64,000 bases of DNA from Paenibacillus sp. HB172176 (GCF_011947265.1 NZ_JAATHD010000006.1:62001-126000); one strand, 5' to 3'; positions 44,146-55,116 are shown, numbered from the stretch's first letter. Made by a program: numbers and translations. The notes: a model not told the origin generated them from the sequence alone.

Positions 44146-46575
44146 GTGAGCGTTAAGATGAAGTCGTATGACGAGCAGAATTTCAAAGAGCATGAATCCC
44201 ATCCAGCTCCTTTGAAGCTTTGGTATAGAGAGCCGGCTAATGCGTTTGAGGAAGCGCTTCCAGTCGGAAACGGAAGATTAGGCGCTATGGTCTATGGCGG
44301 AGCGGCCGAAGAGGTGTTGCTCTTGAATGAAGATACGTTATGGTCGGGATTCCCGAGAGATACGAATAATTATGAAGCGGCGCGATATTTGAAGCGCGCG
44401 AGGCAACTGCTGATGGAAGGGAAGTACGAGGAGGCCGAGGCGTTGATAGAGGCGAAGATGCTTGGCGTGAATTCGCAGGCATATCAGCCTCTTGGGCATT
44501 TGAGAATCAAACAGAACTTCTCCGGCACGGCTTTTACCGATTATAAGCGGGAGCTTTGTCTCGATACGGCAGTCGCTTCGGTGAAGTTTCAAGCAGGGAA
44601 CAGCTCCTATCGCCGCGAGACGTGGGTCAGCGCAGCCGATCAAGTACTGATATCCCATTATGAGAGCGATACTCCGGGAGCAATCGAGCTTGCCATAAGC
44701 TTGGACAGTCCTCATCCGTTTAGCGTTCATGACGGCGGAGAAGGAAGGTTGATAATGAATAGCCGCTGCCCTAGCCATGTAGCGGATAACTATCATCGCG
44801 ACCATCCCTTCTCCGTTCAATACGAGGAGGATCATGGCATCATCTATCAAGCGATGCTTGAGGCGGATACCGACGGAAGCGTGATAGTGGAGAGCGGTCA
44901 AATGAACATTATCGGCGCAAGCTACGCGGTGTTGCGAATAACGGCGAATACAAGCTTTCGCGGCTTCGACCGGATGCCCGGCCAAAGCTATGAGGAGCTG
45001 GAAGCGCGCAACCTGGAGCAGCAAAACGCTGCAGCCATGCATAATGTCGAAGCCTTGCGTCTGAGGCATATTGAAGCGCATCAAGCGGTGATGGGCCGCG
45101 TGCATTTGCGGCTTGAAGGCAATGACAACAGGGCTGGCGAATATGCTTTGCTTCCGACGGATCAACGATTGACCGCCTATAAGAACGGAAGCAAGGATCT
45201 TGCGTTGGAGGCTCTCTATTTTCAATACGGCAGATATTTGCTTCTGTCAAGTTCGCGTCCAGGCACGCAGGCCGCGAATTTGCAAGGCATCTGGAACGAG
45301 CATGTTCAGCCGCCTTGGAACAGCAATTATACGACCAATATAAATGTAGGAATGAATTATTGGCTTGCCGAGTCATGCGGGCTGGGCGAATGCCATGAAC
45401 CGCTGTTCGACCTGCTGGAGGAGCTAAGCGTCACGGGCGCGAGAACGGCAGCGGTTCATTACGGCTGCGAGGGCTGGACCGCGCATCACAATGTCGATCT
45501 GTGGCGAATGTCGAGCCCTTCGGCGGGACATCCAAGCTGGGCGTTCTGGCCAATGGGCGGTGTCTGGCTGTCACAGCATCTATGGGAAAGATATCTGTTC
45601 CGCCCGCAGCTTGATTATCTGCGCGAGAAAGCGTATCCCATCATGCGCGGAGCCGCCTTGTTCAGCCTGGATTGGCTGCAGGAGAGAGACGGCGGCGAGT
45701 TGATGACGCTTCCTTCCTCCTCGCCGGAAAATAAATTCGTCACAGGAAGCGGCGGAGTGAGCAGCGTTGCGATCTCATCGGCGCTTGACGTGACGCTTAT
45801 TCGCGAGCTGTTCCAAAATATGCTTCAAGCGCAGAAGCTGCTTGGAGAAGATGAGGCGCTTCGAGCGCGTATCGAGGATGCGCTCTCCCGGCTGCCGGAG
45901 CTTCGGATAACCGGGGAAGGCTTGGTGCAGGAATGGCAGGATGCCTTCGAGGAGCATGAGCCGGGCCATCGGCATGTTTCGCATCTCTATGGTTTGTACC
46001 CGGGGAGCAGCATTAGCGAGCTTGTGCGGCCGGAACTGGTGGAGGCGGCCCGATTGTCGCTCGACAGCCGGATCAGCAACGGAGGAGGACATACCGGCTG
46101 GAGCTGCGCATGGCTCATTAACCTGTTCGCAAGATTGAAGGACGGGGAGAGAGCGCATCATTTTATCGAGGTACTGTTATCGCGGTCGACGCTGCCGAAT
46201 CTGCTTGACAATCATCCGCCATTCCAGATCGACGGAAACTTCGGAGGTGCGGCCGGCATAGCGGAGCTTCTGCTGCAGAGCAGCGCGGACGATGGCATCG
46301 CGTTGCTGCCTGCCTTGCCCGTGGCTTGGACGGAAGGCGAGGTTCGCGGCTTGAGGGCGCGCGGCGGCTTCGAGGTCGATATCGCTTGGCGTCAAGGCGA
46401 ATGGGTGAAAGCGCTTTTGACTTCGAAATATGGCTCGCCTCTGTCTATCGTGAACAGCGGCGGGCTGCGGATAAGGGACGAAGAAGGCAAAGAGCTGGGA
46501 GGCGCCGGGGACCGCATACCGACGGAGATTGGCCGAGTTTACGATGTCACGCTGAACACGCCGGCAAAGTCTTGA
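44146..46575 (+). CDS. GH95 alpha-L-fucosidase-type glycoside hydrolase
   Basis: 809 residues; the start is GTG at 44146, 8 nt after AGGAGG. No signal peptide, so it acts on imported oligosaccharides. [28 protein letters not shown] is the GH95 N-terminal signature. Barrel: [20 protein letters not shown] and [13 protein letters not shown] with Asn398 and Asn400, SSPENK with Glu528, and [17 protein letters not shown] with Asp696. These correspond to the inverting catalytic set known for the family (Asn, Asn, Glu, Asp). GH95 also contains L-galactosidases, so the exact sugar is not fixed. GH3 follows 58 nt downstream. Confidence 0.92.
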   Translation: MSVKMKSYDEQNFKEHESHPAPLKLWYREPANAFEEALPVGNGRLGAMVYGGAAEEVLLLNEDTLWSGFPRDTNNYEAARYLKRARQLLMEGKYEEAEALIEAKMLGVNSQAYQPLGHLRIKQNFSGTAFTDYKRELCLDTAVASVKFQAGNSSYRRETWVSAADQVLISHYESDTPGAIELAISLDSPHPFSVHDGGEGRLIMNSRCPSHVADNYHRDHPFSVQYEEDHGIIYQAMLEADTDGSVIVESGQMNIIGASYAVLRITANTSFRGFDRMPGQSYEELEARNLEQQNAAAMHNVEALRLRHIEAHQAVMGRVHLRLEGNDNRAGEYALLPTDQRLTAYKNGSKDLALEALYFQYGRYLLLSSSRPGTQAANLQGIWNEHVQPPWNSNYTTNINVGMNYWLAESCGLGECHEPLFDLLEELSVTGARTAAVHYGCEGWTAHHNVDLWRMSSPSAGHPSWAFWPMGGVWLSQHLWERYLFRPQLDYLREKAYPIMRGAALFSLDWLQERDGGELMTLPSSSPENKFVTGSGGVSSVAISSALDVTLIRELFQNMLQAQKLLGEDEALRARIEDALSRLPELRITGEGLVQEWQDAFEEHEPGHRHVSHLYGLYPGSSISELVRPELVEAARLSLDSRISNGGGHTGWSCAWLINLFARLKDGERAHHFIEVLLSRSTLPNLLDNHPPFQIDGNFGGAAGIAELLLQSSADDGIALLPALPVAWTEGEVRGLRARGGFEVDIAWRQGEWVKALLTSKYGSPLSIVNSGGLRIRDEEGKELGGAGDRIPTEIGRVYDVTLNTPAKS

Positions 46576-46633
46576 TCCGCACCGCCTGATTAAATCGGGA
46601 AGAATGTAAGGAAGCTCTGAGGGGGAATGCGTG

Positions 46634-49516
46634 ATGGCAGTGAAGCAAACAACAACGAAAGGGAAAGACGGCTTTCCTTATCTGAACGCAAAGCTGAATT
46701 TGAAAGAACGAGTCCATGATCTCGTCTCGCGTTTTACCCTGGAGGAGAAGATCGAATCGATGCTGCAATATCAGCCCGCCATTGATCGGCTTGGCGTGAA
46801 GGCGTACAAGCATGGCACGGAAGCCGCGCATGGCATGGCGTGGCTGGGCGAGGCGACAAGCTTCCCTCAGCCAATCGGTCTTGGCTGCACATGGAATCCG
46901 GACTTAATGAAGCAGATTGGTTCCGCCATCGGAGACGAGGCCAGGGTGTTCTATCAGCGCAATCCGGAGATGAACGGACTGACTCTGTGGGCTCCCACGG
47001 TGGATATGGAACGCGATCCGAGATGGGGGCGCAACGAGGAGGCTTACGGGGAGGATCCTTTTCTTACCGGAGAGCTGACTTCCGGTCTCGTTCAGGGCAT
47101 GCAGGGCGATCATCCCGTCTATTACAAGTCGATCGCGACGCTTAAGCATTTTATCGGCAACAATAATGAAATCAATCGAGGAAGCTGCTCGGCGAGCATC
47201 GATCCGCGCAATATGAAGGAATATTATCAAGCGGCATTCAAGCCGGCCTTCGTCAAAGGCGGAGCGAAGTCGATGATGACCTCCTATAACGCCGTCAACG
47301 GGGTTCCTACGATTCTGCATGAGGACGTCGACAAGGTTGTGAAGCAGGAATGGGGCATGGACGGCTTCATCGTCAGCGATGCCGGCGATTTGCTTGGCAT
47401 CGTGAGAGATCATCATTATTACAAGACCAACAAGGAAGCGGTCGCGCATGCGATCAAAGCCGGCATCGACAGCATGACCGACGAGAAGGAGAAGACCTGC
47501 GACGCGATTAGAGAGGCGTTATCCGAGGGTCTGCTTGCGGAAGCCGATCTGGACAAGGCGCTGCGGAACACGTTCCGGGTGCGATTCCTGCTTGGCGAAT
47601 TCGATTCGGAGGAGAGCAATCCCTATTCGCCTACGCCGGCATCGAAGTTATGCGCTCCCGAGCATGCGGCGTTATCGCTCCAGGCCGCGAAGGAATCCAT
47701 CGTTCTGCTCAAGAACGAGGGAGAGCTGCTTCCGCTCAGCCGCGACAAGTCCTCCGATATCGCTGTCGTCGGTCCGCTGGCGGATGCGGTGTATCGGGAC
47801 TGGTATTCCGGCACGCTGCCTTACAAGGTGACGCCGCTTGAGGGGCTGCGGAGCAAGCTTGCCGGTCCTCAGAAAGTTACGATTCGCTTCAGCAGCGGCA
47901 ATGATTGTCTTCGGCTGGCGACCGCAAGCGGCAGGGAGCTCGTTCTCGACGCTGATAACGGCAGCAGGCTGTCCAGCGGCGAAGCGGGCCAAGAAGGGGA
48001 AAGCTTCGAGTTGACGGATTGGGGGCATGGCAGCCTGACTCTGCGCTCCATGTCCACGGGAAAGCTTCTAACCAGCGCGGATGACAAGCATCTTGCAGCA
48101 ACGGCGGACGAAGCTTTCGGCTGGTTCGTGAAGGAGGTGCTGAAGCTGGAGGAGGGGGAGAGCGAGCTTCTAACGCTGCGAACCTGGAATGGCAAGCGAG
48201 TTCTATCGTCGACTGCAGAATCGCATAACGCATGGACCATTGAGGACGCCGCCGCTTCTCCGGCTTCCCATCCGGACAGCGGAGTGAGGAAGATTCTTGA
48301 AAGGGACGGAATCGCCGCGGCAGCCGCGGCTGCCAAAGCTGCGGAAACAGCGATCGTAGTCGTCGGGAACAATCCTCTCATTAACGGCAAGGAAGAGATT
48401 GACCGTCCAGATCTTGCGCTTCCCGAATCGCAGCAGCGGTTAATTCGAGCTGTATTAGCCGAGAATCCGCGAACAATCGTTGTTATGATCGGCAGCTATC
48501 CGTTCGCGCTTGGAAATTTGATTAACGAGATCCCGGCTATTGTCTATCTCGCTCATGCGGGTCAAGAGCTAGGCAACGCGCTTGCCGAGGTTCTCGTCGG
48601 CGATTATTCCCCAGCCGGGCGGCTCAATATGACCTGGTACAAGTCGGAAGATCATCTGTCATCCATTATGGATTACGATATTATGAAATCCGGCAGAACG
48701 TATATGTATGCGAAGGACGAGCCGTTGTTCCCGTTCGGTCACGGCTTAAGCTATGGTCTATTCCAATACAGCGATTTGATTGTGAAAGAAGTCGCTGTTC
48801 AAGGAAGCCGCGACAGGGAGTGGCAATTGAGCTTCCTCTTGAAAAACAATTCGGGTCAAGCGGCGGACGAGGTTGCCCAGACCTATGTCCGCGTTATAGG
48901 TTCCAGGGTGCGGCGTCCGTTGAAAAAACTGGTCGGATTCAAGCGAATTAGACTGGACGCATGGGAGCAGAAGCGCATAACGATTAGCGTTAACGAAGAG
49001 GAGCTTCGCTTCTGGGATGTGACGCGAGGCAAATTTTGTCTGGAATCCGCCTCTTACGAGTTCATGATCGGCGCTTCCTCAAGCGATATCAGGCTTTCGC
49101 TATCGCTGCGGCTTGAAGGAGAGGTCGTGCCTCCCCGCGATCTGTCGCGGATGACGCAAGCGGATTGTTACGATGATTATGAGGGAATCTTCCTTGACGA
49201 ATGCAAGGAAGGCGGAACTTGTGCAAGAGCAATCGAGAGCGAAGGCCGCATGAGCTATCGATTCATTGATTGGTCGCAGGGCTCCGGACGATTCTCCGGA
49301 CGCATTCGTTCGGCAGGCGGAGGAGAATTGATTCTGCAGGCTGTCAGTCGCGATGGAAGCGAAGCGGTGGAACTGGGAACGCTTCAGCTTGATTCCGAAG
49401 CCGAAGCCGGATGGATGGATGTCGATGTGGAGCTGTCGCAGCCCGTTCAAGAAGGAAGCGATCTCGATATTGTGATTAAAGGCGGGCTTGCGCTTAGTCA
49501 ATTCAGCATCAAATGA
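46634..49516 (+). CDS. GH3 beta-glycosidase with beta-trefoil-like insert
   Basis: 960 residues. ATG at 46634 is 8 nt after GAGGGGG; GTG at 46631 is the alternative. N-terminal TIM barrel: GLTLWAPTVDMERDPRWGRNEEAYGEDP, KHFIGNNNEINRG, and nucleophile Asp249 in GFIVSDAGDLLG. In the C-terminal alpha/beta domain an insert at about 415-550 contains repeated strands (GSLTLRSMSTGKLLTS, ELLTLRTWNGKRVLSS) like a fascin/ricin-type trefoil. The domain then resumes at TAIVVVGNNPLINGKEEIDRPDLALP. Fibronectin-III-like domain at about 715-830, then a CBM6-like end (about 840-960). No signal peptide. Beta-glucosidase, xylosidase or a related activity. Confidence 0.9.
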   Translation: MAVKQTTTKGKDGFPYLNAKLNLKERVHDLVSRFTLEEKIESMLQYQPAIDRLGVKAYKHGTEAAHGMAWLGEATSFPQPIGLGCTWNPDLMKQIGSAIGDEARVFYQRNPEMNGLTLWAPTVDMERDPRWGRNEEAYGEDPFLTGELTSGLVQGMQGDHPVYYKSIATLKHFIGNNNEINRGSCSASIDPRNMKEYYQAAFKPAFVKGGAKSMMTSYNAVNGVPTILHEDVDKVVKQEWGMDGFIVSDAGDLLGIVRDHHYYKTNKEAVAHAIKAGIDSMTDEKEKTCDAIREALSEGLLAEADLDKALRNTFRVRFLLGEFDSEESNPYSPTPASKLCAPEHAALSLQAAKESIVLLKNEGELLPLSRDKSSDIAVVGPLADAVYRDWYSGTLPYKVTPLEGLRSKLAGPQKVTIRFSSGNDCLRLATASGRELVLDADNGSRLSSGEAGQEGESFELTDWGHGSLTLRSMSTGKLLTSADDKHLAATADEAFGWFVKEVLKLEEGESELLTLRTWNGKRVLSSTAESHNAWTIEDAAASPASHPDSGVRKILERDGIAAAAAAAKAAETAIVVVGNNPLINGKEEIDRPDLALPESQQRLIRAVLAENPRTIVVMIGSYPFALGNLINEIPAIVYLAHAGQELGNALAEVLVGDYSPAGRLNMTWYKSEDHLSSIMDYDIMKSGRTYMYAKDEPLFPFGHGLSYGLFQYSDLIVKEVAVQGSRDREWQLSFLLKNNSGQAADEVAQTYVRVIGSRVRRPLKKLVGFKRIRLDAWEQKRITISVNEEELRFWDVTRGKFCLESASYEFMIGASSSDIRLSLSLRLEGEVVPPRDLSRMTQADCYDDYEGIFLDECKEGGTCARAIESEGRMSYRFIDWSQGSGRFSGRIRSAGGGELILQAVSRDGSEAVELGTLQLDSEAEAGWMDVDVELSQPVQEGSDLDIVIKGGLALSQFSIK

Positions 49517-49528
49517 ACAGGTTTGGTT

Positions 49529-49558
49529 TTGGTTCGAAAAAAGCGTATGTGATAGAAT
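49529..49558 (+). promoter_or_regulatory. Possible sigma-A promoter for the kinase/regulator genes
   Basis: TTGGTT (49529-49534), 18-nt spacer, TAGAAT (49553-49558), 42 nt before the kinase start. Confidence 0.45.
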
Positions 49559-49600
49559 GATTAGACTGTTTGCATCATCTGCCGGAGGAGACTGCCCAGC

Positions 49601-51400
49601 ATGAAAGCCATCCACAAGCTTGCCCATCGCACGAATAATATACGAATCAAGAACAAGCTGATTTTCTCGTTTATTCTTGTCGTATTCGTTCCAATCCTGA
49701 TCGTCGGCATCTTCTTGACGACGGCGTTCCGTCAGAATGTGCTCGATCAAGCGACGAAGCAAGTGACCAACAATGTGGAGCGGGTCAAATCCCAGACTGC
49801 CGATATTATCCGCATGCCGATCGAAATTTCGGATAATTTGCTGAGCGACAGCCGCTTGATGAATGTCGTTAATACGAAATACAGAACAACCTACGAGATC
49901 GTGGAGGCTTACCGCGATTATCATGATTTCCGGGACTATGTCCGACTCTATAACGAAATATACAATATTCGCTTCTATTCCTCCAATACGACGCTGCTAG
50001 AGAATTGGGAGTTTCTGAACATTAGGCCTCAGACAGAGGCGTTGCCTTGGTTCAAGAAGGCGATGGACGAGGACGGCATTCATTGGACTTACATTGCCGA
50101 TGAGACGAAGAGCAATCAGTCCTATCTCAGCCTGGTTCGGAAAATCAACTTTCCGCTGTATCGTTCCAGCGGCGTGCTTGTCATTAGCGTTGATCAGAAT
50201 GAGCTTAATAATATGGTGAAGCAAGAGCCGTTCGAAACGATGATCTACGACGATAAAGGCATAATCGTTGCGGCCAAGGATACGCAATTGGTTGGACAGA
50301 ATATTAATACGCTCGACTTTGCCAGCGAATTGATCGATAAGGAGGTTGGTACGTACGAGCTTCGATATGACGGCAAGCCGTCCCGAGTCGTTCTCGACGA
50401 GCTGATTCCGTCATCCAGCAAGAACGGGCTTCATATCGTATCCGTATTCTCGATTGACAGCATTGTGGGCGGAGCGAACCGGATCAGTCTGCTTGGCCTC
50501 ATGATTATGCTGATCAGCGTCGTGATCGCATGGATTCTTATCTATTTCACCTCATCGATTATCGCCAAGCGCATGCTTGTGCTTCATAAGGACATGAATA
50601 AGGTCGCGATGGGTGATTTGAACGTCATCTCGAATATTAGCGGCAATGACGAGATCGGTTTGTTGTCGAGACAATTCAATCATATGGTCGTCAGCATTCG
50701 GAATCTGATGGACGAGGTGGCGGAATCGGAAAATCAGAAATCCCAGCTTCTGCTCAGGCAGAGGGAGATCAAGCTGAAGATGATGGCGAGCCAGATCAAC
50801 CCGCATTTTCTGTTCAATGCGCTGGAATCGATTCGCATGAAGGCGCATTTGAAGGGCGAGAAGGAGATTTCCGTTGTCGTCCGGATGCTGGGGAAGATGA
50901 TCAGGCAAAATCTCGAGGTCGGCACTGGCTTGATTAAGCTGAAGGCCGAGCTTGAAGTCGTGAGATGTTATTTGGAAATTCAGAAATTCCGCTACGGGAA
51001 CGATCGCCTTTCCTTCGAAATGATTGTCGATGAAAGCTGTGAGATGGTGGATATACCGCCTCTCATCATTCAGCCGCTCGTCGAGAATGCCGTCGTCCAT
51101 GGTCTGGACCATGTGGAGCAAGGCGGCAAAATTACAATTCGCGTGCAGGATGAAGGAGAGAAAGTCTCTATTGCGGTTGCGGATAACGGCAGCGGTATTG
51201 AGCCGGAGCGGATGAGCGAGATTCGGCAAGCCTTGGATGACATGGAGGAAGAAAGCGAATATCGAATCGGGCTTCGCAATGTTCATCAGCGGCTGATTAT
51301 GATCTACGGAGAAGACTGCGGTCTCCGGCTGCACAGCGAGCCCGATAAGGGTACGATGATTAGTCTCGACATACCGCGAGGGGGTCAAGTCCATGCATAA
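49601..51400 (+). CDS. YesM-type sensor histidine kinase
   Basis: 599 residues; GGAGGAG before the ATG. Membrane helix at about 20-42, extracellular dCache-like sensor of about 230 residues, second helix near 290-315 (ISLLGLMIMLISVVIAWILI), HAMP, then His402 in SQINPHFLFNALESIRMKA. ATPase motifs: LVENAVVHGLDH, VADNGSGIEPE and YRIGLRNVHQRL. Overlaps the regulator gene by 8 nt. In the first glycan locus the order is reversed (regulator first). Confidence 0.92.
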   Translation: MKAIHKLAHRTNNIRIKNKLIFSFILVVFVPILIVGIFLTTAFRQNVLDQATKQVTNNVERVKSQTADIIRMPIEISDNLLSDSRLMNVVNTKYRTTYEIVEAYRDYHDFRDYVRLYNEIYNIRFYSSNTTLLENWEFLNIRPQTEALPWFKKAMDEDGIHWTYIADETKSNQSYLSLVRKINFPLYRSSGVLVISVDQNELNNMVKQEPFETMIYDDKGIIVAAKDTQLVGQNINTLDFASELIDKEVGTYELRYDGKPSRVVLDELIPSSSKNGLHIVSVFSIDSIVGGANRISLLGLMIMLISVVIAWILIYFTSSIIAKRMLVLHKDMNKVAMGDLNVISNISGNDEIGLLSRQFNHMVVSIRNLMDEVAESENQKSQLLLRQREIKLKMMASQINPHFLFNALESIRMKAHLKGEKEISVVVRMLGKMIRQNLEVGTGLIKLKAELEVVRCYLEIQKFRYGNDRLSFEMIVDESCEMVDIPPLIIQPLVENAVVHGLDHVEQGGKITIRVQDEGEKVSIAVADNGSGIEPERMSEIRQALDDMEEESEYRIGLRNVHQRLIMIYGEDCGLRLHSEPDKGTMISLDIPRGGQVHA

Positions 51401-52949
51401 AGTGCTGATCGTGGATGATGAGCCGATGATTAGGGAAGGTCTGCAGACCTTGGTCGACTGGAGCAAATACGGCTTCGAGGTGGCCGGCACGGCTTCGAAC
51501 GGTCAGGAGGCTGTTCAGCGGCATAGGGAGCTGCGCCCGCAGCTTCTTCTCATAGACATACGAATGCCGAAGATGGACGGACTCAAGGCGATAGAGGCGA
51601 TTCGGGAATTCGACGAGAGCTGCCATATTCTCATTCTGAGCGGCTATGCGGATTTCAATTATGCGAAGCAGGCGATCGGTTTCGGCGTAGACGGCTATGT
51701 CTTGAAACCGATCGACGAGAATGAGCTCGAAAGCTTTGTGGAGCGAATTTCTACCTCGTTAAGCAATCAGGCTTTCCCAGCTTCCAGGCAGGATCCTCGA
51801 GCTGCAGCCTTGCTTCGGGAGGAGCTGCTGCAGCAGCTGCTGGAGGAGAGGCTCGAGCATGACGGCTTGACGGAGGAACAAACCGCGCTTTGGTTTCAAG
51901 GGCGCCTCTGGCCTTCCCGCTTGCTGCTGATCGAGCTGTACAGCAGAGAGCATTCGCTAACGATGAAGAATGTCGTAAGAAAGCGGCTTGATGAGCTCGT
52001 CTGCGTGAAGGAGGCGGGCTGGACCTTTGCGGCTGAGCCTTATATTGGCATTCTGCTCAAGGACCTTCCCGAGCTTCGGGGGGGAGCGGAACAATTGAAG
52101 GACTGGCTCGCGAAGGCTTGCGAGGGCAAAGCGAGATTCACCGCCATGCTCAGCCGCACAGTGAAGGATATCGACGAGCTTTCCGCCGAAATTCCGATTA
52201 TGAAGACGGGACTGAAGCGGCGGTTCATGCTGGAGGGCGATAAGATTTATTCGACGTCCATGATATTGGACATGACGTCCGCACTGCGCTCTTCGGAACC
52301 CCGTCTGGAATCGGTCTTGATCGAGGAGCTGGCCCATAAGCTATTCTATATGGCGGATATCGGCAGCAAGGACGGATTGATCAAGACGTTAGACGAAGCT
52401 TCTGCGAGACTTGCGGAAGCTTCCGATAATGAACAACAGCTGAAGGGCAATTGGGCGCAATTGCTGACCATTATGCTGAACAAAGCGGCTGCTGCTCATC
52501 AGCAATTGAAGCTGAAAGAAGATCTGGCCATGATTACCGGTCTCTATCTTAAGCATCACTATAATGAAATGCTCGATCAACTGCGCACGCAGCTAATCGA
52601 TCTGACGGAGAAGATGGGAGCTTCGGATCAGACCTCTGTCATGAAGCGGATTTTTGATTTTATCGATCGCCATTACGACGAATCGATACGGCTCGAGACG
52701 CTCGCAGAGCTGTTCAACTATAATAGCGGCTATCTTGGAAAGCTGTTCAAGAGCCATGCGGGAGAAAGCTTCAACACGTATCTTGACAAGGTTAGAATCG
52801 CCAAATCCATTGAGCTCCTGCAGCAAGGGCATAAGGTGCATCAAGTGGCCGAGCTCGTCGGATACGCTAATGCAGATTATTTCCACAGCAAGTTCAAGAA
52901 ATACAAGGGGATATCGCCCTCGGCCTTCAAGCAAAGCGGCGGCAAATAA
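51393..52949 (+). CDS. YesN-type response regulator with AraC output domain
   Basis: 518 residues, overlapping the kinase gene, with GAGGGGG inside that gene as ribosome site. Receiver: KVLIVDDEPMIREGL, phosphoacceptor Asp55 in LLLIDIRMPKMDG, and Lys in GYVLKPID. Middle region of about 270 residues is unassigned. C-terminal AraC domain: IRLETLAELFNYNSGYLGKLFKSHAG and VHQVAELVGYANADYFHSKFKKYKG. Expected to activate the transporter genes from 53179. Confidence 0.92.
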   Translation: MHKVLIVDDEPMIREGLQTLVDWSKYGFEVAGTASNGQEAVQRHRELRPQLLLIDIRMPKMDGLKAIEAIREFDESCHILILSGYADFNYAKQAIGFGVDGYVLKPIDENELESFVERISTSLSNQAFPASRQDPRAAALLREELLQQLLEERLEHDGLTEEQTALWFQGRLWPSRLLLIELYSREHSLTMKNVVRKRLDELVCVKEAGWTFAAEPYIGILLKDLPELRGGAEQLKDWLAKACEGKARFTAMLSRTVKDIDELSAEIPIMKTGLKRRFMLEGDKIYSTSMILDMTSALRSSEPRLESVLIEELAHKLFYMADIGSKDGLIKTLDEASARLAEASDNEQQLKGNWAQLLTIMLNKAAAAHQQLKLKEDLAMITGLYLKHHYNEMLDQLRTQLIDLTEKMGASDQTSVMKRIFDFIDRHYDESIRLETLAELFNYNSGYLGKLFKSHAGESFNTYLDKVRIAKSIELLQQGHKVHQVAELVGYANADYFHSKFKKYKGISPSAFKQSGGK

Positions 52950-52960
52950 GGACTATCTTG

Positions 52961-52994
52961 AAAACCTTCATTCCTTCAGGGATGAAGGTTTTCC
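52961..52994 (+). terminator. Hairpin terminator after the response regulator gene
   Basis: AAAACCTTCATTCC (52961-52974) pairs with GGGATGAAGGTTTT (52979-52992) around TTCA, with the Ts of the stem serving as the T-run. Twelve nt after the stop. Confidence 0.75.
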
Positions 52995-53178
52995 TATGCA
53001 TGATCACTGATTTTTATAGGAATCTTATCAGGAGGAAGGCTAGTTTTGACATGACTTTATATCGGATTTATCGGGTGTTTTCCCCTTCGGTTAATCCGTT
53101 ATGATTAATGCATAAGGAAGTGGAGAAAGCTGCACAAGTAAGCTGACCCCATCGCAAATATTCAGGAGGAGGAAGCTT

Positions 53179-54150
53179 ATGAGAACGCTGTCACAAGGGG
53201 AGATTCAAGAGATAAAGCCGGCAGTCATGCCGAGCAAGCTAAACCGTTTCCTGAAGCGGATGCTTCAGAATCGTTATTTGTACTTTATGTCGCTGCCGTT
53301 CGTTGTTTGGATTGTAATCTTCAGCTATGTGCCGATCTGGGGCTGGCTGATGGCCTTCCAGAATTACAAGCCGAGATTCTCGATTCTGAATCAGAAATGG
53401 ACAGGGCTGGACAATTTCAAGGAGCTGTTCGCGGATCATCAATTTTACATGGCGCTGCGCAACACGCTTGGTATGAGCGTTATGGGACTCATGGTCAGCT
53501 TTACGGTGCCAATCATCTTCGCTTTGTTCATTAACGAAATCAGAGGACAATTTTTCAAAAGATCGATTCAAACGATTTCTTATCTGCCCCATTTCGTATC
53601 CTGGGTCGTAGTTGCGGGCTTGGTCACGAAGATGCTGTCCACGGACGGAGGGGCGGTGAACCAGCTGTTGATGTCGCTTCATCTCATCAATGAGCCGGTG
53701 CAATTCATGGCGAAGGGCGAATGGTTCTGGAGCATCGTAACCGCTTCGGATGCCTGGAAGGAGACGGGCTGGAATTCGATTATCTTCCTGGCGGCCATGT
53801 CGGGCATCGATCCGGAGCTGTACGAGGCTTCCACGGTCGACGGAGCCGGAAGATTCCGCAAGATGTGGCATATTACGCTGCCTGGCATTCGCACAACCTT
53901 TATGGTGCTGTTCATTCTGTCCATCGGACATTTGATATCGATCGGATTCGAGAAGCAATTCCTGCTCGGCAATCCTCTCGTCAAGGATTATTCCGAGGTG
54001 CTGGATCTGTATGCGCTCAATTACGGCATTAACTTAAGCCGTTATTCTTACGGAACGGCAATCGGCATCTTCAATTCCGTCGTGAGCATCTTGCTCGTAT
54101 TCGGCGCCAATACGATCTACAAACGCGTAACCAAAGAATCGGTCATCTAG
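53179..54150 (+). CDS. Sugar ABC transporter permease, LplB type
   Basis: 323 residues; AGGAGGAGG before the ATG. Six hydrophobic segments, with LYFMSLPFVVWIVIFSYVPIWGW at the start and the EAA loop ASTVDGAGRFRKMWHITLPGIRT. Same family as the permease at 7374. A perfect TTGACA stands at 53046 in the 229-nt gap upstream, but its -10 partner is poor. Confidence 0.92.
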   Translation: MRTLSQGEIQEIKPAVMPSKLNRFLKRMLQNRYLYFMSLPFVVWIVIFSYVPIWGWLMAFQNYKPRFSILNQKWTGLDNFKELFADHQFYMALRNTLGMSVMGLMVSFTVPIIFALFINEIRGQFFKRSIQTISYLPHFVSWVVVAGLVTKMLSTDGGAVNQLLMSLHLINEPVQFMAKGEWFWSIVTASDAWKETGWNSIIFLAAMSGIDPELYEASTVDGAGRFRKMWHITLPGIRTTFMVLFILSIGHLISIGFEKQFLLGNPLVKDYSEVLDLYALNYGINLSRYSYGTAIGIFNSVVSILLVFGANTIYKRVTKESVI

Positions 54151-54163
54151 GAGGGCTGCTGTC

Positions 54164-55057
54164 ATGAATACCTTATCGAATCGAAATCTCAGCGACAAAC
54201 TATTTGATAGCGGCGTCTATATCCTGATGACGCTGATCGGAATTGTAACGCTGTATCCATTTCTCAACGTGCTCGCCATTTCATTCAATGATTCCGTTGA
54301 TACCGTACGCGGGGGAATTACCATTTTTCCAAGAGAATTCACGCTCAAAAATTACGAAACCATTTTTGCCTTCGACGGTTTGCTTACAGGCTTCAAAAAC
54401 TCTGTTATTCGAACCGTGCTTGGAACGGCAATCGGCGTGCTTGCTTCATCGATGATGGCTTATACGCTAAGCCGCAGAGATTTTCAGGCAAGAAGATGGA
54501 TGTCGGTGCTGTTCGCTCTGACGATGTATTTCACCGGCGGATTGATTCCGGGTTACATGCTGATGCGACATCTGCATCTCATCGGAACCTTCGAGGTTTA
54601 TCTGATACCAGCTATTCTGAGCGTATGGAATGTGTTCGTCATTCGATCCTATATCGACGGACTGCCCCTTGCGCTACAAGAATCGGCGAAGATCGACGGG
54701 GCCAACGACTGGACGATCTTCTGGCGCATCATTCTTCCGCTGTGTCAGCCGGTGCTGGCGACGATCGCTTTGTTTATCGCGGTCGGACACTGGAACTCCT
54801 GGTTCGATACCTATCTCTACAACAGTCAGAAGCCGCAATTCACGACGCTGCAATATGAGCTGATGAAGGTGCTTCAATCGACCCAATCCGGCAGCAATTA
54901 CCGCGATCCGAACGCTCAGCAGGCCATTGCGTCAGTATCGCCGGAATCGATCAAGATGGCGATTACGATTGTCGTTACCGTTCCGATCTTGCTCGTGTAT
55001 CCTTTCTTGCAGCGCTATTTCGTCAAGGGTATGACGCTTGGCGCTGTAAAGAGCTAG
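54164..55057 (+). CDS. Sugar ABC transporter permease, YtcP/LplC type
   Basis: 297 residues, 13 nt after its partner, with TAGGAGGG before the ATG. Six hydrophobic segments, EAA loop SAKIDGANDWTIFWRIILPLCQP, and the family C-terminus QRYFVKGMTLGAVKS. Forms the channel with the LplB-type protein. Confidence 0.92.
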   Translation: MNTLSNRNLSDKLFDSGVYILMTLIGIVTLYPFLNVLAISFNDSVDTVRGGITIFPREFTLKNYETIFAFDGLLTGFKNSVIRTVLGTAIGVLASSMMAYTLSRRDFQARRWMSVLFALTMYFTGGLIPGYMLMRHLHLIGTFEVYLIPAILSVWNVFVIRSYIDGLPLALQESAKIDGANDWTIFWRIILPLCQPVLATIALFIAVGHWNSWFDTYLYNSQKPQFTTLQYELMKVLQSTQSGSNYRDPNAQQAIASVSPESIKMAITIVVTVPILLVYPFLQRYFVKGMTLGAVKS

Positions 55058-55116
55058 AACTGATTTCGGCGAAAAAGTTTTGTGAATCAATATTCAACAA
55101 CATGAGCGGGAGGGAA

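Noticed and set aside
53046..53074. TTGACA at 53046 as promoter of the second transporter operon
   Set aside because: At 16-18 nt spacing only TATCGG-like sequence follows. TATGAT at 53100 has no good -35, so I could not choose a promoter.
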